Source: a virus | Strand: one strand, 5' to 3' | Virus record (IMG/VR): IMGVR_UViG_3300013116_000108 | Location: 124,001 to 188,000 of that record | DNA: 64,000 bases | Shown here: in pieces, positions 9,101 to 17,527 of the stretch | Numbering within the stretch: the first letter of the stretch is position 1 | Layout of the letters: the number at the start of each line of letters is the position of its first letter | Made by a program: the position numbers and the translations under genes | The notes under the pieces: model-generated | The model's database searches: none | Told to the model about the DNA's origin: nothing | What the model saw: only the letters and a program-made list of their open reading frames with translations

Positions 9101-11162
9101 AACCAAAGTAGCCAAGTTTAGCACTTCCGTCATAATATCTAAATTCAATACCTCTGTCTTTACCGTCGTCTGAACCAGGAGCAGAATCACCACCCAATGT
9201 AAAGATTGGATCATCAATAGTTACAGTTGTTGAGTTTGTAGTTGATGTTGTACCGTTAACTGTTAAGTTACCAGTAACAATAAAGTTCTCAGACATAGTA
9301 ATATCTGAACCGCCTCTAGCAATAGCACCACCATTAAATGTCATGCCGCCTGCTGTAAACGTAGATCCGTCGAATGAACCAACTTCTGTGTTGTCAGTTG
9401 TGAAAGTAATCTTTCCATCTGAACCAGTGTCAGTTACAACAACACTTGAATCTAGTTTAGAGATAGTATCACCTGCCGCCGAAACTGCGTTATCCGCATA
9501 GGCTTTCGTAGCAAGGTCTAAGTTATCACTTGGTGAGTAAGAACTGTGAGCTCTAATTTGTAAGGCACCTGCCGCTGTCGCACCAACTGTTAAAACATCA
9601 GTTGCTGTTCCACCAACATTAGCGTTTAATACAATAGCACCATCTTCTGTACTGTTTGTAACGTCAATAGCCTTACCAAGTAATTCAGCAAATTGTGTAG
9701 CATTGCCACCGTCGTCATCACCAGTCCAAGCAATAGAACCTAAAGCATCACCGTCTGCCGGAGAAGCACTATCTTTTACGAAGTGTATTCTTCCGCCTTC
9801 ACCGTCAGCGTTAGTATTCTTAAGTTGAACGTCTGGTTTGGAACCACCGGACTGCTCTAATAAAAGATCAGAACCAATTGTACCGTTAACTGTAATAGTG
9901 TCGCCTGCGGCGTCACCTAAAGTTACAGCACCGTTTAAAGTAGTAAGTCCAGCAACTGTAAGAGTACCGTCAACATCAGCGTTACCGCCCATGTGTAAGT
10001 TCTCAGCAAGTCCTAAACCACCATCAACGATTACAGCACCAGTAGTATTACTAGTTGATGATGTAGTAGCGTTAAAGTTTGAGATGCCTGTTACGTTTAA
10101 AGTATCTCCAACAACTACGGCACCTGCCGCACTTGCTGTAAAGTTACCACCAACGTCTAAAGCACCTTCTGTTACTATTTGTCCGCCTGTATAAATGTCT
10201 TCTGCGACACCTACACCACCGTCAACAATTAAAGCACCAGTTGTCTTTGAAGACGATGCCGTTGTTGCGTTTAAGTTGACAGCACCAGTTACATCAAGTG
10301 TACCACCGACAGTAGTATTACCACTTGCCGCTGTTACAGTAAATTCACTGCCGTCGCCAACTGCGAACGTAGTACCATCAAAGTGTAGGTTAGCGTCATC
10401 TTCGACAACACCACTCGCACCTGCGATTAGTACTCTGTTATCTGTTAAGTCAGAAATTTTAGCACTTGCTAAAGTTACTTCTGACGATGTAGCAGAGAAA
10501 ACTGTAGTTGAATCGATTTCCATTGCTACCGATCCAGTACCACTGTCGTCTACTGTTACTGTTGTATTTCCTTCTACAAGACGTGTACTTGAACCTAGTT
10601 GAGTATCAACATAGGCTTTAGTTGCCGCGTCTTGGTCCGCACTTGGATCAGCAACGCCAGTAATTCTATTACTGCCTAATGCTAAGTTTCCGTTCGGATT
10701 AATTGTAAAGTCTCCTGAGCTAGTAGTAATTCCATTAGCATCAAGAGTGGTATTGTCAACGACCAACGAACCCGCCTGTAAAGCGGCGTACGATGAAATG
10801 GTAATGTTGCCTGCTGTTGATCCAGTTTCTGTAGTAGTCGCTACAACGAATTGATCAGCACTTTCGTCCCAACCAATAAACACGTTTGCGTCGTCACCAC
10901 GTTCTGTGACCATTCCAGAGTCAACTGCTCCAGAGCCAGATGCTCCAGAAGATAGTACCATTAAAGGATCTGCTACTGTAGTATTAGTACTGTTTACAGT
11001 AGTAGTAGTTCCTGAGACCGTTAAGTTACCAGATATTGTTAAATTCGAACCATATGTAATCGAATCAGCAAGTTTACCAGCCGTAATTGCGTTATCCGCA
11101 ATCTTCGCCGTTGTGACCGCCGAGTCGGTAATCTGGTTCGTTTTTATTCTAGTTACAGCCAT
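6165..11162 (-). CDS. Large repetitive tail-fibre-like protein
   Basis: I start at ATG 11162 (1665 residues, AVTRIKTNQITDSAV) because AAGGAG lies eight bases upstream; a GTG two codons earlier is too close to that site. It is rich in Gly, Ala, Thr, Ser and Val with almost no Cys until the end. A ~110-residue unit (NLTVSGTTTTVNSTNTTV...DPL then ER..N..IGWDESADQF) occurs near the N-terminus, the middle and the C-terminus. Another unit (AATKAYVD, then FDGTTF, TVGGTLDVTG and SGALVV.GG.GVAENL.MGG) recurs several times between them. Near residue 1200 are the RPGSPATGMYRFN and INGVVQIPT modules shared with other fibres here. The last ~130 residues (YADLAECYAADAEYAPGTVV, then VGRVPCKVTG and VIGKAL) are a compact C-terminal domain common on marine phage fibres. 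It probably trimerises and contacts the host surface. Confidence 0.85.
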   Translation of the reverse strand: MAVTRIKTNQITDSAVTTAKIADNAITAGKLADSITYGSNLTISGNLTVSGTTTTVNSTNTTVADPLMVLSSGASGSGAVDSGMVTERGDDANVFIGWDESADQFVVATTTETGSTAGNITISSYAALQAGSLVVDNTTLDANGITTSSGDFTINPNGNLALGSNRITGVADPSADQDAATKAYVDTQLGSSTRLVEGNTTVTVDDSGTGSVAMEIDSTTVFSATSSEVTLASAKISDLTDNRVLIAGASGVVEDDANLHFDGTTFAVGDGSEFTVTAASGNTTVGGTLDVTGAVNLNATTASSSKTTGALIVDGGVGVAEDIYTGGQIVTEGALDVGGNFTASAAGAVVVGDTLNVTGISNFNATTSSTSNTTGAVIVDGGLGLAENLHMGGNADVDGTLTVAGLTTLNGAVTLGDAAGDTITVNGTIGSDLLLEQSGGSKPDVQLKNTNADGEGGRIHFVKDSASPADGDALGSIAWTGDDDGGNATQFAELLGKAIDVTNSTEDGAIVLNANVGGTATDVLTVGATAAGALQIRAHSSYSPSDNLDLATKAYADNAVSAAGDTISKLDSSVVVTDTGSDGKITFTTDNTEVGSFDGSTFTAGGMTFNGGAIARGGSDITMSENFIVTGNLTVNGTTSTTNSTTVTIDDPIFTLGGDSAPGSDDGKDRGIEFRYYDGSAKLGYFGYDNSADAFVYLTDVTNTSEVMSGTAGNIVVGSVTSGTLTDGRVVTAGTNGILEDGAGFTYDGTNVTTTGQYIGAGLDISGAGDVAGDFSVATNKMTVASATGNTVVAGTLDVTGRIDANATTGSTSNTSGALVVFGGMGVAENLHMGGLLDVDGAATVAGTLTSNGATAINGSLTVAGSQTIAMGSNKVTGVADPTSAQDAATKAYVDSATGEVTRLVENNSTATISDTGSNGAFTVELDSTTALSATSAGVTMNSATVSDLTNNRITIAGTGGALEDDANLTFDGTTFSVSSSFTVAHASGNTAVGGTLDVTGKVTAAGHLEVDGTATLADAVIEDLTSGRVTYAGTGGALEDSANLTFDGTTLTTTAAAVDNISIDGNTISSTSGKLLIEGVAGQEIVVNEASADVDFRIESDNDANALFVQGSTGNVGLGTASPTTDATLHISATDSMIIPVGTTAQRPGSPATGMYRFNTTLGTQEIYTGSEWNAGADFTVMTADSFSGNDSTTAFTLSSAGTTSTTLVAINGVVQIPTTAYAVSGTTLTFTEAPATGDTIDARVLTTTSTITDMQDADADTSINVEPTADADEIQFTVAGTSIAKFTSAGLIPNVNSNGTTGHDLGASNAQWKDLYVSSGSLYVNGKQVLQDDSGTITMGTDANQNLSVNGGSGSGKLQLSAGSGIELNRATTMGSGVSISAHADDSATGVLLPDGAKAGNVTVIGNSVKNAVTNENLVLQSNGTGIIQLNDDATCTGNMIVSGNLTVNGSTTTVSSTNTTVEDPLQIWATGQSGSPAYDSGWVVERGSSANVAMIWDESADQFAAINTSEDGTTAGNVTVSSYADMRVATLTGTATAAQYADLAECYAADAEYAPGTVVHFGGTHEVSLCDIDGCKSVAGVVTSNPAYLMNAEMDAENKCSVALVGRVPCKVTGSVKKGDMMVSAGNGMARAEEDPKMGQVIGKALEDHEGEGTIEVVVGRM

Positions 11163-11208
11163 TTCCACAACTCCTTATATAAAAGATTGTAAGGTTTCTT
11201 TGTAATGT

Positions 11209-11216
11209 TATTTATC
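11209..11216 (-). promoter_or_regulatory. T4-type late promoter for the large fibre gene
   Basis: GATAAATA on the minus strand, about 47 bases before the fibre ATG. Predicted transcription start near 11203, with AAGGAG in the leader. Confidence 0.65.
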
Positions 11217-11251
11217 GTGGATTGGAAAAAGTAATGTATGTAGTTAGAATT

Positions 11252-12529
11252 TTAGTGTAAATCGACCCATGTACTACTAGCATATCCTTGAAACTTATTA
11301 GTTGTAGAATTGTATATTACGGCACCGTTTGACGGTGATAAAGCGTTACGTTGTGTTGTTGTATAACTAGCAAATTGAACTAGTTGACTATGTGTTGTTG
11401 CTGTGCTTGTAACTGTTAACTTGTCTGTTCCTGCTACTTTTATATGAACAGTATCACTATCAGAAGTACGTTCTACTTCTATTTTAGTGTCGCTATCAGC
11501 GTCTTGTATTCTGTCTAAATGTGTTATACTTGTAAACGTTCGAACACTAATTTTATCACCCGTTGCTGGTGCTGTTGTAAATGTTAGTGTTGTTCCACTT
11601 ACTGAAAAGTCAGTTGTTGGAACCTGTACCACACCGTTTAATGATACAAAAACTGTATTGGTAGAAGCACTATTACTTAAAGTAAATGTAGTATCACTAC
11701 CATCACCGTCAAATGTGTCATTTGTTAAACTGTTTGTGTCCGGGTCACCTACTCTAACCCAAGCACTATTTTTATATACTTCAACTATGTCTAAAGTTGA
11801 GTTATATCTAATTTCACCTTCATCTGGTGACGTTGGCCTTTGTGCTGTAGTACCATAAGGTAACTTCATACTTGAAGTAGTATTAATCTTAACAATACCT
11901 GTACCTTGAGGATCTAAAATTAAATCATCATTAGTAGGCGTTGATAATGTAGTGCCATCTGCTGTTATATCTCCTAAAGAACTACTTGCTCCACCAACAC
12001 CAAATGATCCTGTGTATCTTGCTCCTGATACATAAACTGACTTGCCTGTAAAGTTTACACCGTTTGGTAAGTTACTACCAATAAAATGTACAACACCGGA
12101 TTGATAATCAAAGAACCATTCGTCGTTGTTGCCAGAACCTGTAGCAAATACTTGAGTACCTCCACTTGCGGCTGTACCTGCATTTCCTGATGTATGTATA
12201 TAAACTTTTAACTGATAAGTTGAACCTATTTCAGGTGGAATCCAATCTGTTAAGCCTGTTTTCCAAGTTCTATTAGCGGCCGCTGTTCCGTCATTAGTAC
12301 ATTCATCTGGAGCACTTGTAGGATAAACTGTTACTACTGATGTATTTGACCCTGGCATAACAGAGGGTATATCACTTGCTTGTTGCCAAACTTTGTCGCC
12401 TCTTAATAATAGAGGAGATGCTATTGCTTCGTTGGGTGCTTTCTTGGCTGAGTTGGTGTCTGTTTTAGTAGCACCGTAACCGAGCTTCTTCCAAAGATAG
12501 TCTACTTTTTTAGCGTCTGATATAGCCAT
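11252..12529 (-). CDS. Fibre-associated structural protein
   Basis: 425 residues. The N-terminus MAISDAKKVDYLWKKLGYGATKTD is a conserved start seen on marine T4-like fibre-region proteins, perhaps a virion attachment segment. Residues ~50-170 form a domain with a WFFDYQSGVVHFIGSNLPN motif that may carry an attachment or carbohydrate-binding role; this is a guess. The C-terminal half has fibre modules shared within the window: GTTAQRPTSPDEGEIRYN, VFVSLNGVVQVPTTDFSVSG with LTFTTAPATGDKISV, and a final NALSPSNGAVIYNSTTNKF. It begins three bases after the stop of the neighbour upstream and is probably translated from the same late message as the PKD protein. Confidence 0.65.
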   Translation of the reverse strand: MAISDAKKVDYLWKKLGYGATKTDTNSAKKAPNEAIASPLLLRGDKVWQQASDIPSVMPGSNTSVVTVYPTSAPDECTNDGTAAANRTWKTGLTDWIPPEIGSTYQLKVYIHTSGNAGTAASGGTQVFATGSGNNDEWFFDYQSGVVHFIGSNLPNGVNFTGKSVYVSGARYTGSFGVGGASSSLGDITADGTTLSTPTNDDLILDPQGTGIVKINTTSSMKLPYGTTAQRPTSPDEGEIRYNSTLDIVEVYKNSAWVRVGDPDTNSLTNDTFDGDGSDTTFTLSNSASTNTVFVSLNGVVQVPTTDFSVSGTTLTFTTAPATGDKISVRTFTSITHLDRIQDADSDTKIEVERTSDSDTVHIKVAGTDKLTVTSTATTHSQLVQFASYTTTQRNALSPSNGAVIYNSTTNKFQGYASSTWVDLH

Positions 12530-12531
12530 CT

Positions 12532-15500
12532 TTAAGCATCCTCAATCTCTAAAGCAGTAATCGAATCACCACTTACTAATTTAATTCTAACTAGGATAGT
12601 ATTACCTGTAGTGTTAGCCATATTCTCAGAACCAAGTGTTAATGTACTACTTTCATTTGATACTGTTGAACCTGTAGTTACTCTATCTCCTGGTGTATTA
12701 GCACAACCGTTTGATCCGTTACCACCTGCTCCTGTATTACTACCCGGAACACCTGATCCAGCGTAAGTATCTGTAGCATCTATCCAGCCATTTAAACCAC
12801 TAGCACTATCAATAGCAGAGCCAGGTGCCGCAATCCATACCCCTGATAACTTTCCACTAAACTTAAATTTAAAGTTAGCGGCCGGTGTTCTACGGAAAGC
12901 AAAAGTAAAGTATTGAGCTCCACTTCTTCCTGTTGATAAATCAGGACCTGCTGGTAAGTAGCCTGAACTTAAATCTGTTGTATAATGTTGTAATGTTCCA
13001 AATCTACAAATTGCTTCTTGTGTTCCTGCTACTGTAACAGCACCACTCCAAGCATTACTTGTATAATAATTTGTACTTCCTGTGAAACTAGGTGTATCAC
13101 TAGCAGTACCAAAGCCTGTAATTCTTACACCATCATCTGTATGTGTACTTCCGTTACCTAAACTATCTGAAATTGGAATACCTGCTTCATCGTCCATAGA
13201 TAATAATGTATTTGTGTATAACTGAATGTTTGTTGAACCTTCAGAATATGAACTAGTACCATTACAGTTACTAGCCCTTAATTTAATTCTTTGAACTGAG
13301 CGCCTTTGAGTACTTAAAAGAGGTACATTTAAAACGCCTAAAGTATAAGCACCACCAACACCTGTGTTTACTTTTGGTATTCCACTATCTAACATTGTTG
13401 TACTACCATCAATATTAGCGTATGTAAAATTCAAATTAGATATAACGTGTCCTGATGTTCCTTCTTGGTTACTACCTGGATCAACTTCAACTGGAGAACT
13501 TGTATCTTTATATGCTTGTCCTGTAAAGTTGGCTACCGTTGATCCTGTAATAGCAACACTAGGAGAACCTGTATTATAATAAGGTATACCTGAAATATAT
13601 CTAAATACTCCGTCTACTCCACCTGATATTGTTCCTATTGTTGCTGTAGGACTTGACGTCATATCATCTTTAACAATGTGAACTACATTAGTGTTTCCAC
13701 CTCCTGAACTTTCCAGTCTTTGAGCACTAGATCCAATACTATAATCAGATAATGCTTCAGTTATTTTTGCTGTTGCTACAAGATATGCTCTCTGTGGATA
13801 AGAAGAAACTACTTGATCATAATCTCTGTGATTTGTTATTACCAACGTGTCATCTGTTGTATTATTAGCACCACCTTCTGATGTTGTAAAAGTTCTAGCA
13901 CCTTTACTTACATTATTAATTTTTGATGTAAGTGTTTGATTTGTACCATCATAGTGGTTAGTTATAAAGTTTGACACAGTATTTGTGTCGAGTGTAGAAG
14001 TACTTGTATAACGTCTAGATGTTGATGTGCTTAACGAATCTCCTGGAGATTGAGATGTAAATGAACTTGTATTGTCTGTAAATCCATGACATAACTTTGG
14101 TGAACTTCCCTGGTATGAATCATTTAATGTTAAACTCTTAGTACTTAAATTTGCTGGTGCTGACGGTACAGAATTCATTTGGAATGTTATTCCTGTATAT
14201 GAATCTGATTGTGCTGTTATGTCTGGTGTAGCATTTACTGTAAGATTTAAATTATAATTACCTGCTGATTTTCCAGCATAGTTATGAGTTATAGCATTAC
14301 CAATAGTACCTGCTGTCGATCCGTCTTCAGTTGGTGTATCATTAGAACTTCCATCTGCCCAGTTAATTGTATAGTTGGCTCCTGTTACATTAGGACTAAC
14401 AGCATTAGTCATTGTAACTAACGCTCTGTTGTTTCCATCTAAATCTGTATAATCATATATGTCATATTGGTTATCACCACTTCCGTCACTTGTTGTTACA
14501 GCCGATGCTGTAGCACTTGCTCTCATATCAGGTTCAACGTGTACTGTAAAGTTTGATGTAGCAAAAGGTGAACTAGAGTGATCACTTAAAACTTCTAAAT
14601 AACCTGTGTAATCTACATTAGTACCAGCATTTTGTTGAGCATTAGTTAATGTATAAGTGTGACTTAAATTACTTGTGCCTGTATCTCCAGGTTGTCCACT
14701 ACCGGTGTTAACTGTTGTTGTAGTTCCATCACCCCAAGTATATCTGTATTGAATTCCGTATGTTGAATAAGAACCAATAGTTGATTCTGTATTGTTTGTA
14801 AATGTTACAGGGTGTCCACTTGTTCCTGCTTCGTTAATTCCGCTTGTACTTGACAACGATACTGTTGGTGTATGATCATCATAAATTTTATGTGATCTTG
14901 AAAGATCTGTTGGTACATCACTAGGTAGTGCTGTAGTGTGACTATCTAATGTTAATTCTACTGTTCTTGTTTGTTCTTGTTCAGTACTTGCTGTAAACGT
15001 GTGAGCAAGTCTGCCTCCACCTACACCGCCTGCTGAACTATCACTTGATATAACATCATTACTTGATCCATCACCCCATGCCCAAGTGTATTGAACTGTT
15101 GCTCCACTTGTATTTGTTGTATTATTCTGGAAGTAAATTGTAGCACCATCATCCCATTGTGTAATAGGTGAACCACCACTTGAGGCCGCGTATGCGGCAA
15201 AACCTACTACAGGAGTCGCTGTGTATATAACAATATAACTTGCTCTTGTTTTGCTTACACTTGAACCTGTTCCAGTACCATTATGATTTTTTGCTGTTAC
15301 TGTAACAGTAAAAGGTGAATTAGTATTTGAATTGTAAGTATGCGAAGGTGTACTATCTGATGTATTAGTTGTTGCTGTTTCTCCAGTACCCCAATCAATG
15401 TCATATCTTGTTGGATTGCCATCTGCTGTAATTGTAAGTGTTACTGTAGTACCAGCACCGCCTGATGTTACATCTGCTGAAAAATCAATATTTGTAACAG

Positions 15501-15963
15501 CAGTATTATTAATAATATTATTTGATAATTCGTTTAAATCGTCTAATGCTGTACTAATATTAGTAGTGTCTTGCCAGTTATTAATAGCACCTGTTGGATA
15601 TATTGTACTATCATCAGGATAGCTCATTGTAACATCACGTCCTGTTACTAATCCGCCACCTGAAACACTTGTCCAAGATAAATTTCCTGAACCGTCTGTT
15701 GTTAAAACTTGAGATGACCCACCACCTGTAATTGTAATATCTTCAACAGCGCCTAAATCTAAATCACCACCAACCGCACGGATTGATCTTCCTTCTATTG
15801 TTACGTTGTCTACTTGTAAACTTTTGGTGGGGGAGTTTGTGTTTATTCCGATGCGGTCATTGACCACGTCAATGTATAATAAATCTGTTTCAAATGCTAT
15901 ATCTGTGCCTAAACGCTCAAGATTTGCCTTAAGCATGGCGCCAGAAATACGTCCTATGGCCAT
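12532..15963 (-). CDS. Large PKD-repeat virion adhesin
   Basis: 1143 residues. ATG 15963 has GGAGGAG upstream. The N-terminal ~100 residues (AIGRISGAMLKANLERLGTD, then DRIGINTNSPT) form a module typical of marine T4-like fibre proteins. The body contains at least four PKD/Ig-like repeats, recognised by the W.WGDG core with a following SHTY or AHTF: IDWGTGET, WAWGDGSSN, YTWGDGTTT, INWADGSSN (about residues 165-580). Later regions are Ser/Thr/Asn-rich beta domains, and the last ~150 residues include a glycine-rich segment (GAGGNGSNGCANTPGDR). PKD repeats commonly bind carbohydrate or protein surfaces, so this is a likely receptor-recognition or capsid/tail-exposed adhesin. It is preceded by a perfect late promoter. 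Confidence 0.75.
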   Translation of the reverse strand: MAIGRISGAMLKANLERLGTDIAFETDLLYIDVVNDRIGINTNSPTKSLQVDNVTIEGRSIRAVGGDLDLGAVEDITITGGGSSQVLTTDGSGNLSWTSVSGGGLVTGRDVTMSYPDDSTIYPTGAINNWQDTTNISTALDDLNELSNNIINNTAVTNIDFSADVTSGGAGTTVTLTITADGNPTRYDIDWGTGETATTNTSDSTPSHTYNSNTNSPFTVTVTAKNHNGTGTGSSVSKTRASYIVIYTATPVVGFAAYAASSGGSPITQWDDGATIYFQNNTTNTSGATVQYTWAWGDGSSNDVISSDSSAGGVGGGRLAHTFTASTEQEQTRTVELTLDSHTTALPSDVPTDLSRSHKIYDDHTPTVSLSSTSGINEAGTSGHPVTFTNNTESTIGSYSTYGIQYRYTWGDGTTTTVNTGSGQPGDTGTSNLSHTYTLTNAQQNAGTNVDYTGYLEVLSDHSSSPFATSNFTVHVEPDMRASATASAVTTSDGSGDNQYDIYDYTDLDGNNRALVTMTNAVSPNVTGANYTINWADGSSNDTPTEDGSTAGTIGNAITHNYAGKSAGNYNLNLTVNATPDITAQSDSYTGITFQMNSVPSAPANLSTKSLTLNDSYQGSSPKLCHGFTDNTSSFTSQSPGDSLSTSTSRRYTSTSTLDTNTVSNFITNHYDGTNQTLTSKINNVSKGARTFTTSEGGANNTTDDTLVITNHRDYDQVVSSYPQRAYLVATAKITEALSDYSIGSSAQRLESSGGGNTNVVHIVKDDMTSSPTATIGTISGGVDGVFRYISGIPYYNTGSPSVAITGSTVANFTGQAYKDTSSPVEVDPGSNQEGTSGHVISNLNFTYANIDGSTTMLDSGIPKVNTGVGGAYTLGVLNVPLLSTQRRSVQRIKLRASNCNGTSSYSEGSTNIQLYTNTLLSMDDEAGIPISDSLGNGSTHTDDGVRITGFGTASDTPSFTGSTNYYTSNAWSGAVTVAGTQEAICRFGTLQHYTTDLSSGYLPAGPDLSTGRSGAQYFTFAFRRTPAANFKFKFSGKLSGVWIAAPGSAIDSASGLNGWIDATDTYAGSGVPGSNTGAGGNGSNGCANTPGDRVTTGSTVSNESSTLTLGSENMANTTGNTILVRIKLVSGDSITALEIEDA

Positions 15964-16035
15964 TTAATCTCCTCCACCTCTATTCATTCCTGGGTGAGCC
16001 CGGGTATAATATAACAGATAATTCTGCTACAATAT

Positions 16036-16043
16036 TATTTATA
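16036..16043 (-). promoter_or_regulatory. Perfect T4-type late promoter
   Basis: TATAAATA on the minus strand, matching all eight consensus bases, about 73 bases before the PKD adhesin start. Confidence 0.75.
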
Positions 16044-16055
16044 CAATTATAAAAA

Positions 16056-16466
16056 TTAAGATAAAACGCTGGTTGTTGTTGAATCAAAGCCTATAAAGGC
16101 ATAAATTCTGTGTCCGTTTGGAGGAGCACTTGTAAATGTAATATCTCTACCTGAAACAGTATAAGCCTGAGTAGGCTCTTGTGGAACGTTACCTACTATA
16201 ACAATAACATTTTTTACATCTGCTGGTGCTGTAGTGAAAAAATTAGTAAACGTTGTTGTTGATCCGTCACCTGTTGCTGTATCAAGACCCATTCCTAATG
16301 TGCCTTGAGGTGTTACAGATCTAAAAGCAGTACCGTCATAGTATTCCATTCTGTTTGTATCTTCGTTAAAACGAAATGTTCCTTTATCTGGGGAGTCAGG
16401 TCTTTCTGCTGTAGTTCCAGATGCTGTAGAAATTCCTGTTGATTTAGCCTTTAAAAAATATCCCAT
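16056..16466 (-). CDS. Short fibre-module protein
   Basis: 136 residues from ATG 16466 (GYFLKAKSTGISTASGTTAE). The upstream in-frame ATG at 16520 would lie inside the previous gene and adds a hydrophobic stretch of no relevance. It is built almost wholly from two modules found in the other fibre genes: GTTAERPDSPDKGTFRFN with MEYYDGTAF (residues ~17-50), and VIVIVGNVPQEPTQAYTVSG followed by DITFTSAPPNGHRIYAF (residues ~85-130). It may be a small decoration or a fibre tip. It begins three bases downstream of the stop of the 102-residue gene. Confidence 0.6.
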   Translation of the reverse strand: MGYFLKAKSTGISTASGTTAERPDSPDKGTFRFNEDTNRMEYYDGTAFRSVTPQGTLGMGLDTATGDGSTTTFTNFFTTAPADVKNVIVIVGNVPQEPTQAYTVSGRDITFTSAPPNGHRIYAFIGFDSTTTSVLS

Positions 16467-16468
16467 TT

Positions 16469-16777
16469 TTAAATACCTACGTATGAAACAGTAGCATATA
16501 CTGATGAAGCGTGAGAACACAATGCTTGTATTGTATCACCATTTGATAATACAATTTTTTCAGCACTCATAATATATGTGTCGCCGGCATTAATTGATAA
16601 TGATTTAATAATTCTATTTGTAGCATCTGCTGTACCGCTATTTGCTACAAGATGGACATCAATAGTTCTTGCCGAAGCATTATCATTTGTAAAAAATATA
16701 GATGTAGTTGCCGAATCACCACTGCTCGTATAAACTGTACCTATGCTTGTTCCTAAAGTTGCTTTTGCTAACGCCAT
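16469..16777 (-). CDS. Small beta-rich virion protein
   Basis: 102 residues (ALAKATLGTSIGTVYTSSGD, then FFTNDNASARTIDVHLVANS, then ADTYIM-like and IQALCSHASSVYATVSYVGI). The alternation of polar and hydrophobic residues suggests a single beta-sandwich domain, as in small phage tail or capsid decoration proteins. I do not recognise a named family. GGAAAAG precedes the ATG. It sits in a tight series of fibre genes, so a structural role is likely. Confidence 0.55.
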   Translation of the reverse strand: MALAKATLGTSIGTVYTSSGDSATTSIFFTNDNASARTIDVHLVANSGTADATNRIIKSLSINAGDTYIMSAEKIVLSNGDTIQALCSHASSVYATVSYVGI

Positions 16778-16786
16778 TTTCTTTTC

Positions 16787-17515
16787 CTAAAATATCAATC
16801 CGTATACGATTGCTTTACTCTTACTTACCATTTCTTGTGCCGAACCTGATGGTGCTTGAACGTAAACTCCTGTTCCTCCACCGCCTGGTGCTTTAGCATA
16901 AACTAATGATTTTCCCGAAACCGCACTCGGATCTGTTGTTTGTGTTAATCTCAAAAGGGCATCTGTAGTAACATTTCCAGTAACGTCTAAAGTAGTTGAT
17001 ACTGTTGCCGCTCCAGTAACTGCCAGTGTTGTACCATCAAAGGTTAAATTTGCTTCGCCTTGTAAAGCATTTGCTCCTGTAACTGTTGTTATAGTATTGT
17101 CTGTAGATCCAGTTAATGCTACACCACCTGCTACTCCATCAACGTATGCTTTTGTAGTTAAGTGTGTTGCTGATGTAGGTGTTCCGCCTGATACTGTTGT
17201 TAATGTACTTCCTTCTTTAAAAGTAAAACTATCAACACTATCATCATATAATATTGTTACATTTGTTGCTGATCCTCTTTCGATTTCAATACCAGCCGTT
17301 GTCGCTGTAATACCAGCACCAGATTCATCTTTATTTAAAACAATAGTGTTATCTGAGATTGTAGAATTAGTTGTTTCTACTTCAGTTGTAGCACCTGTTA
17401 CAATAAGATTACCTGCTACAGTAAGCGAGTGAGTTGTTACGGTAACATTAGAATCTGTACCACTAGTAGTGATCTTATAATGTCCGTCAAATCTTTTCTC
17501 TGAAATTTTTGCCAT
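16787..17515 (-). CDS. Fibre-like structural protein
   Basis: 242 residues. SD AAGGAT lies eight bases before ATG. It is a short relative of the large fibre: NLIVTGATTEVETTNSTISD then IEIERGSATNVTILYDDSVD match its ~110-residue unit, HLTTKAYVDG and NLTFDGTTLAVTGAATV match its second unit, and the C-terminus (LVYAKAPGGGGTGVYVQAP, then SKSKAIVYGLIF) is its own. It may be a short fibre or the product of a duplication of part of the large fibre. It is 12 bases downstream of the GT42-like gene. Confidence 0.65.
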   Translation of the reverse strand: MAKISEKRFDGHYKITTSGTDSNVTVTTHSLTVAGNLIVTGATTEVETTNSTISDNTIVLNKDESGAGITATTAGIEIERGSATNVTILYDDSVDSFTFKEGSTLTTVSGGTPTSATHLTTKAYVDGVAGGVALTGSTDNTITTVTGANALQGEANLTFDGTTLAVTGAATVSTTLDVTGNVTTDALLRLTQTTDPSAVSGKSLVYAKAPGGGGTGVYVQAPSGSAQEMVSKSKAIVYGLIF

Positions 17516-17527
17516 TTTTAATTATCC

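Noticed and set aside
7939-11205. Several plus-strand open frames antisense to the large fibre gene
   Set aside because: They are rich in Val, Pro, Ser and Ala as expected from reverse reading of Thr/Gly/Ala repeats, have no ribosome sites and overlap a clear gene.
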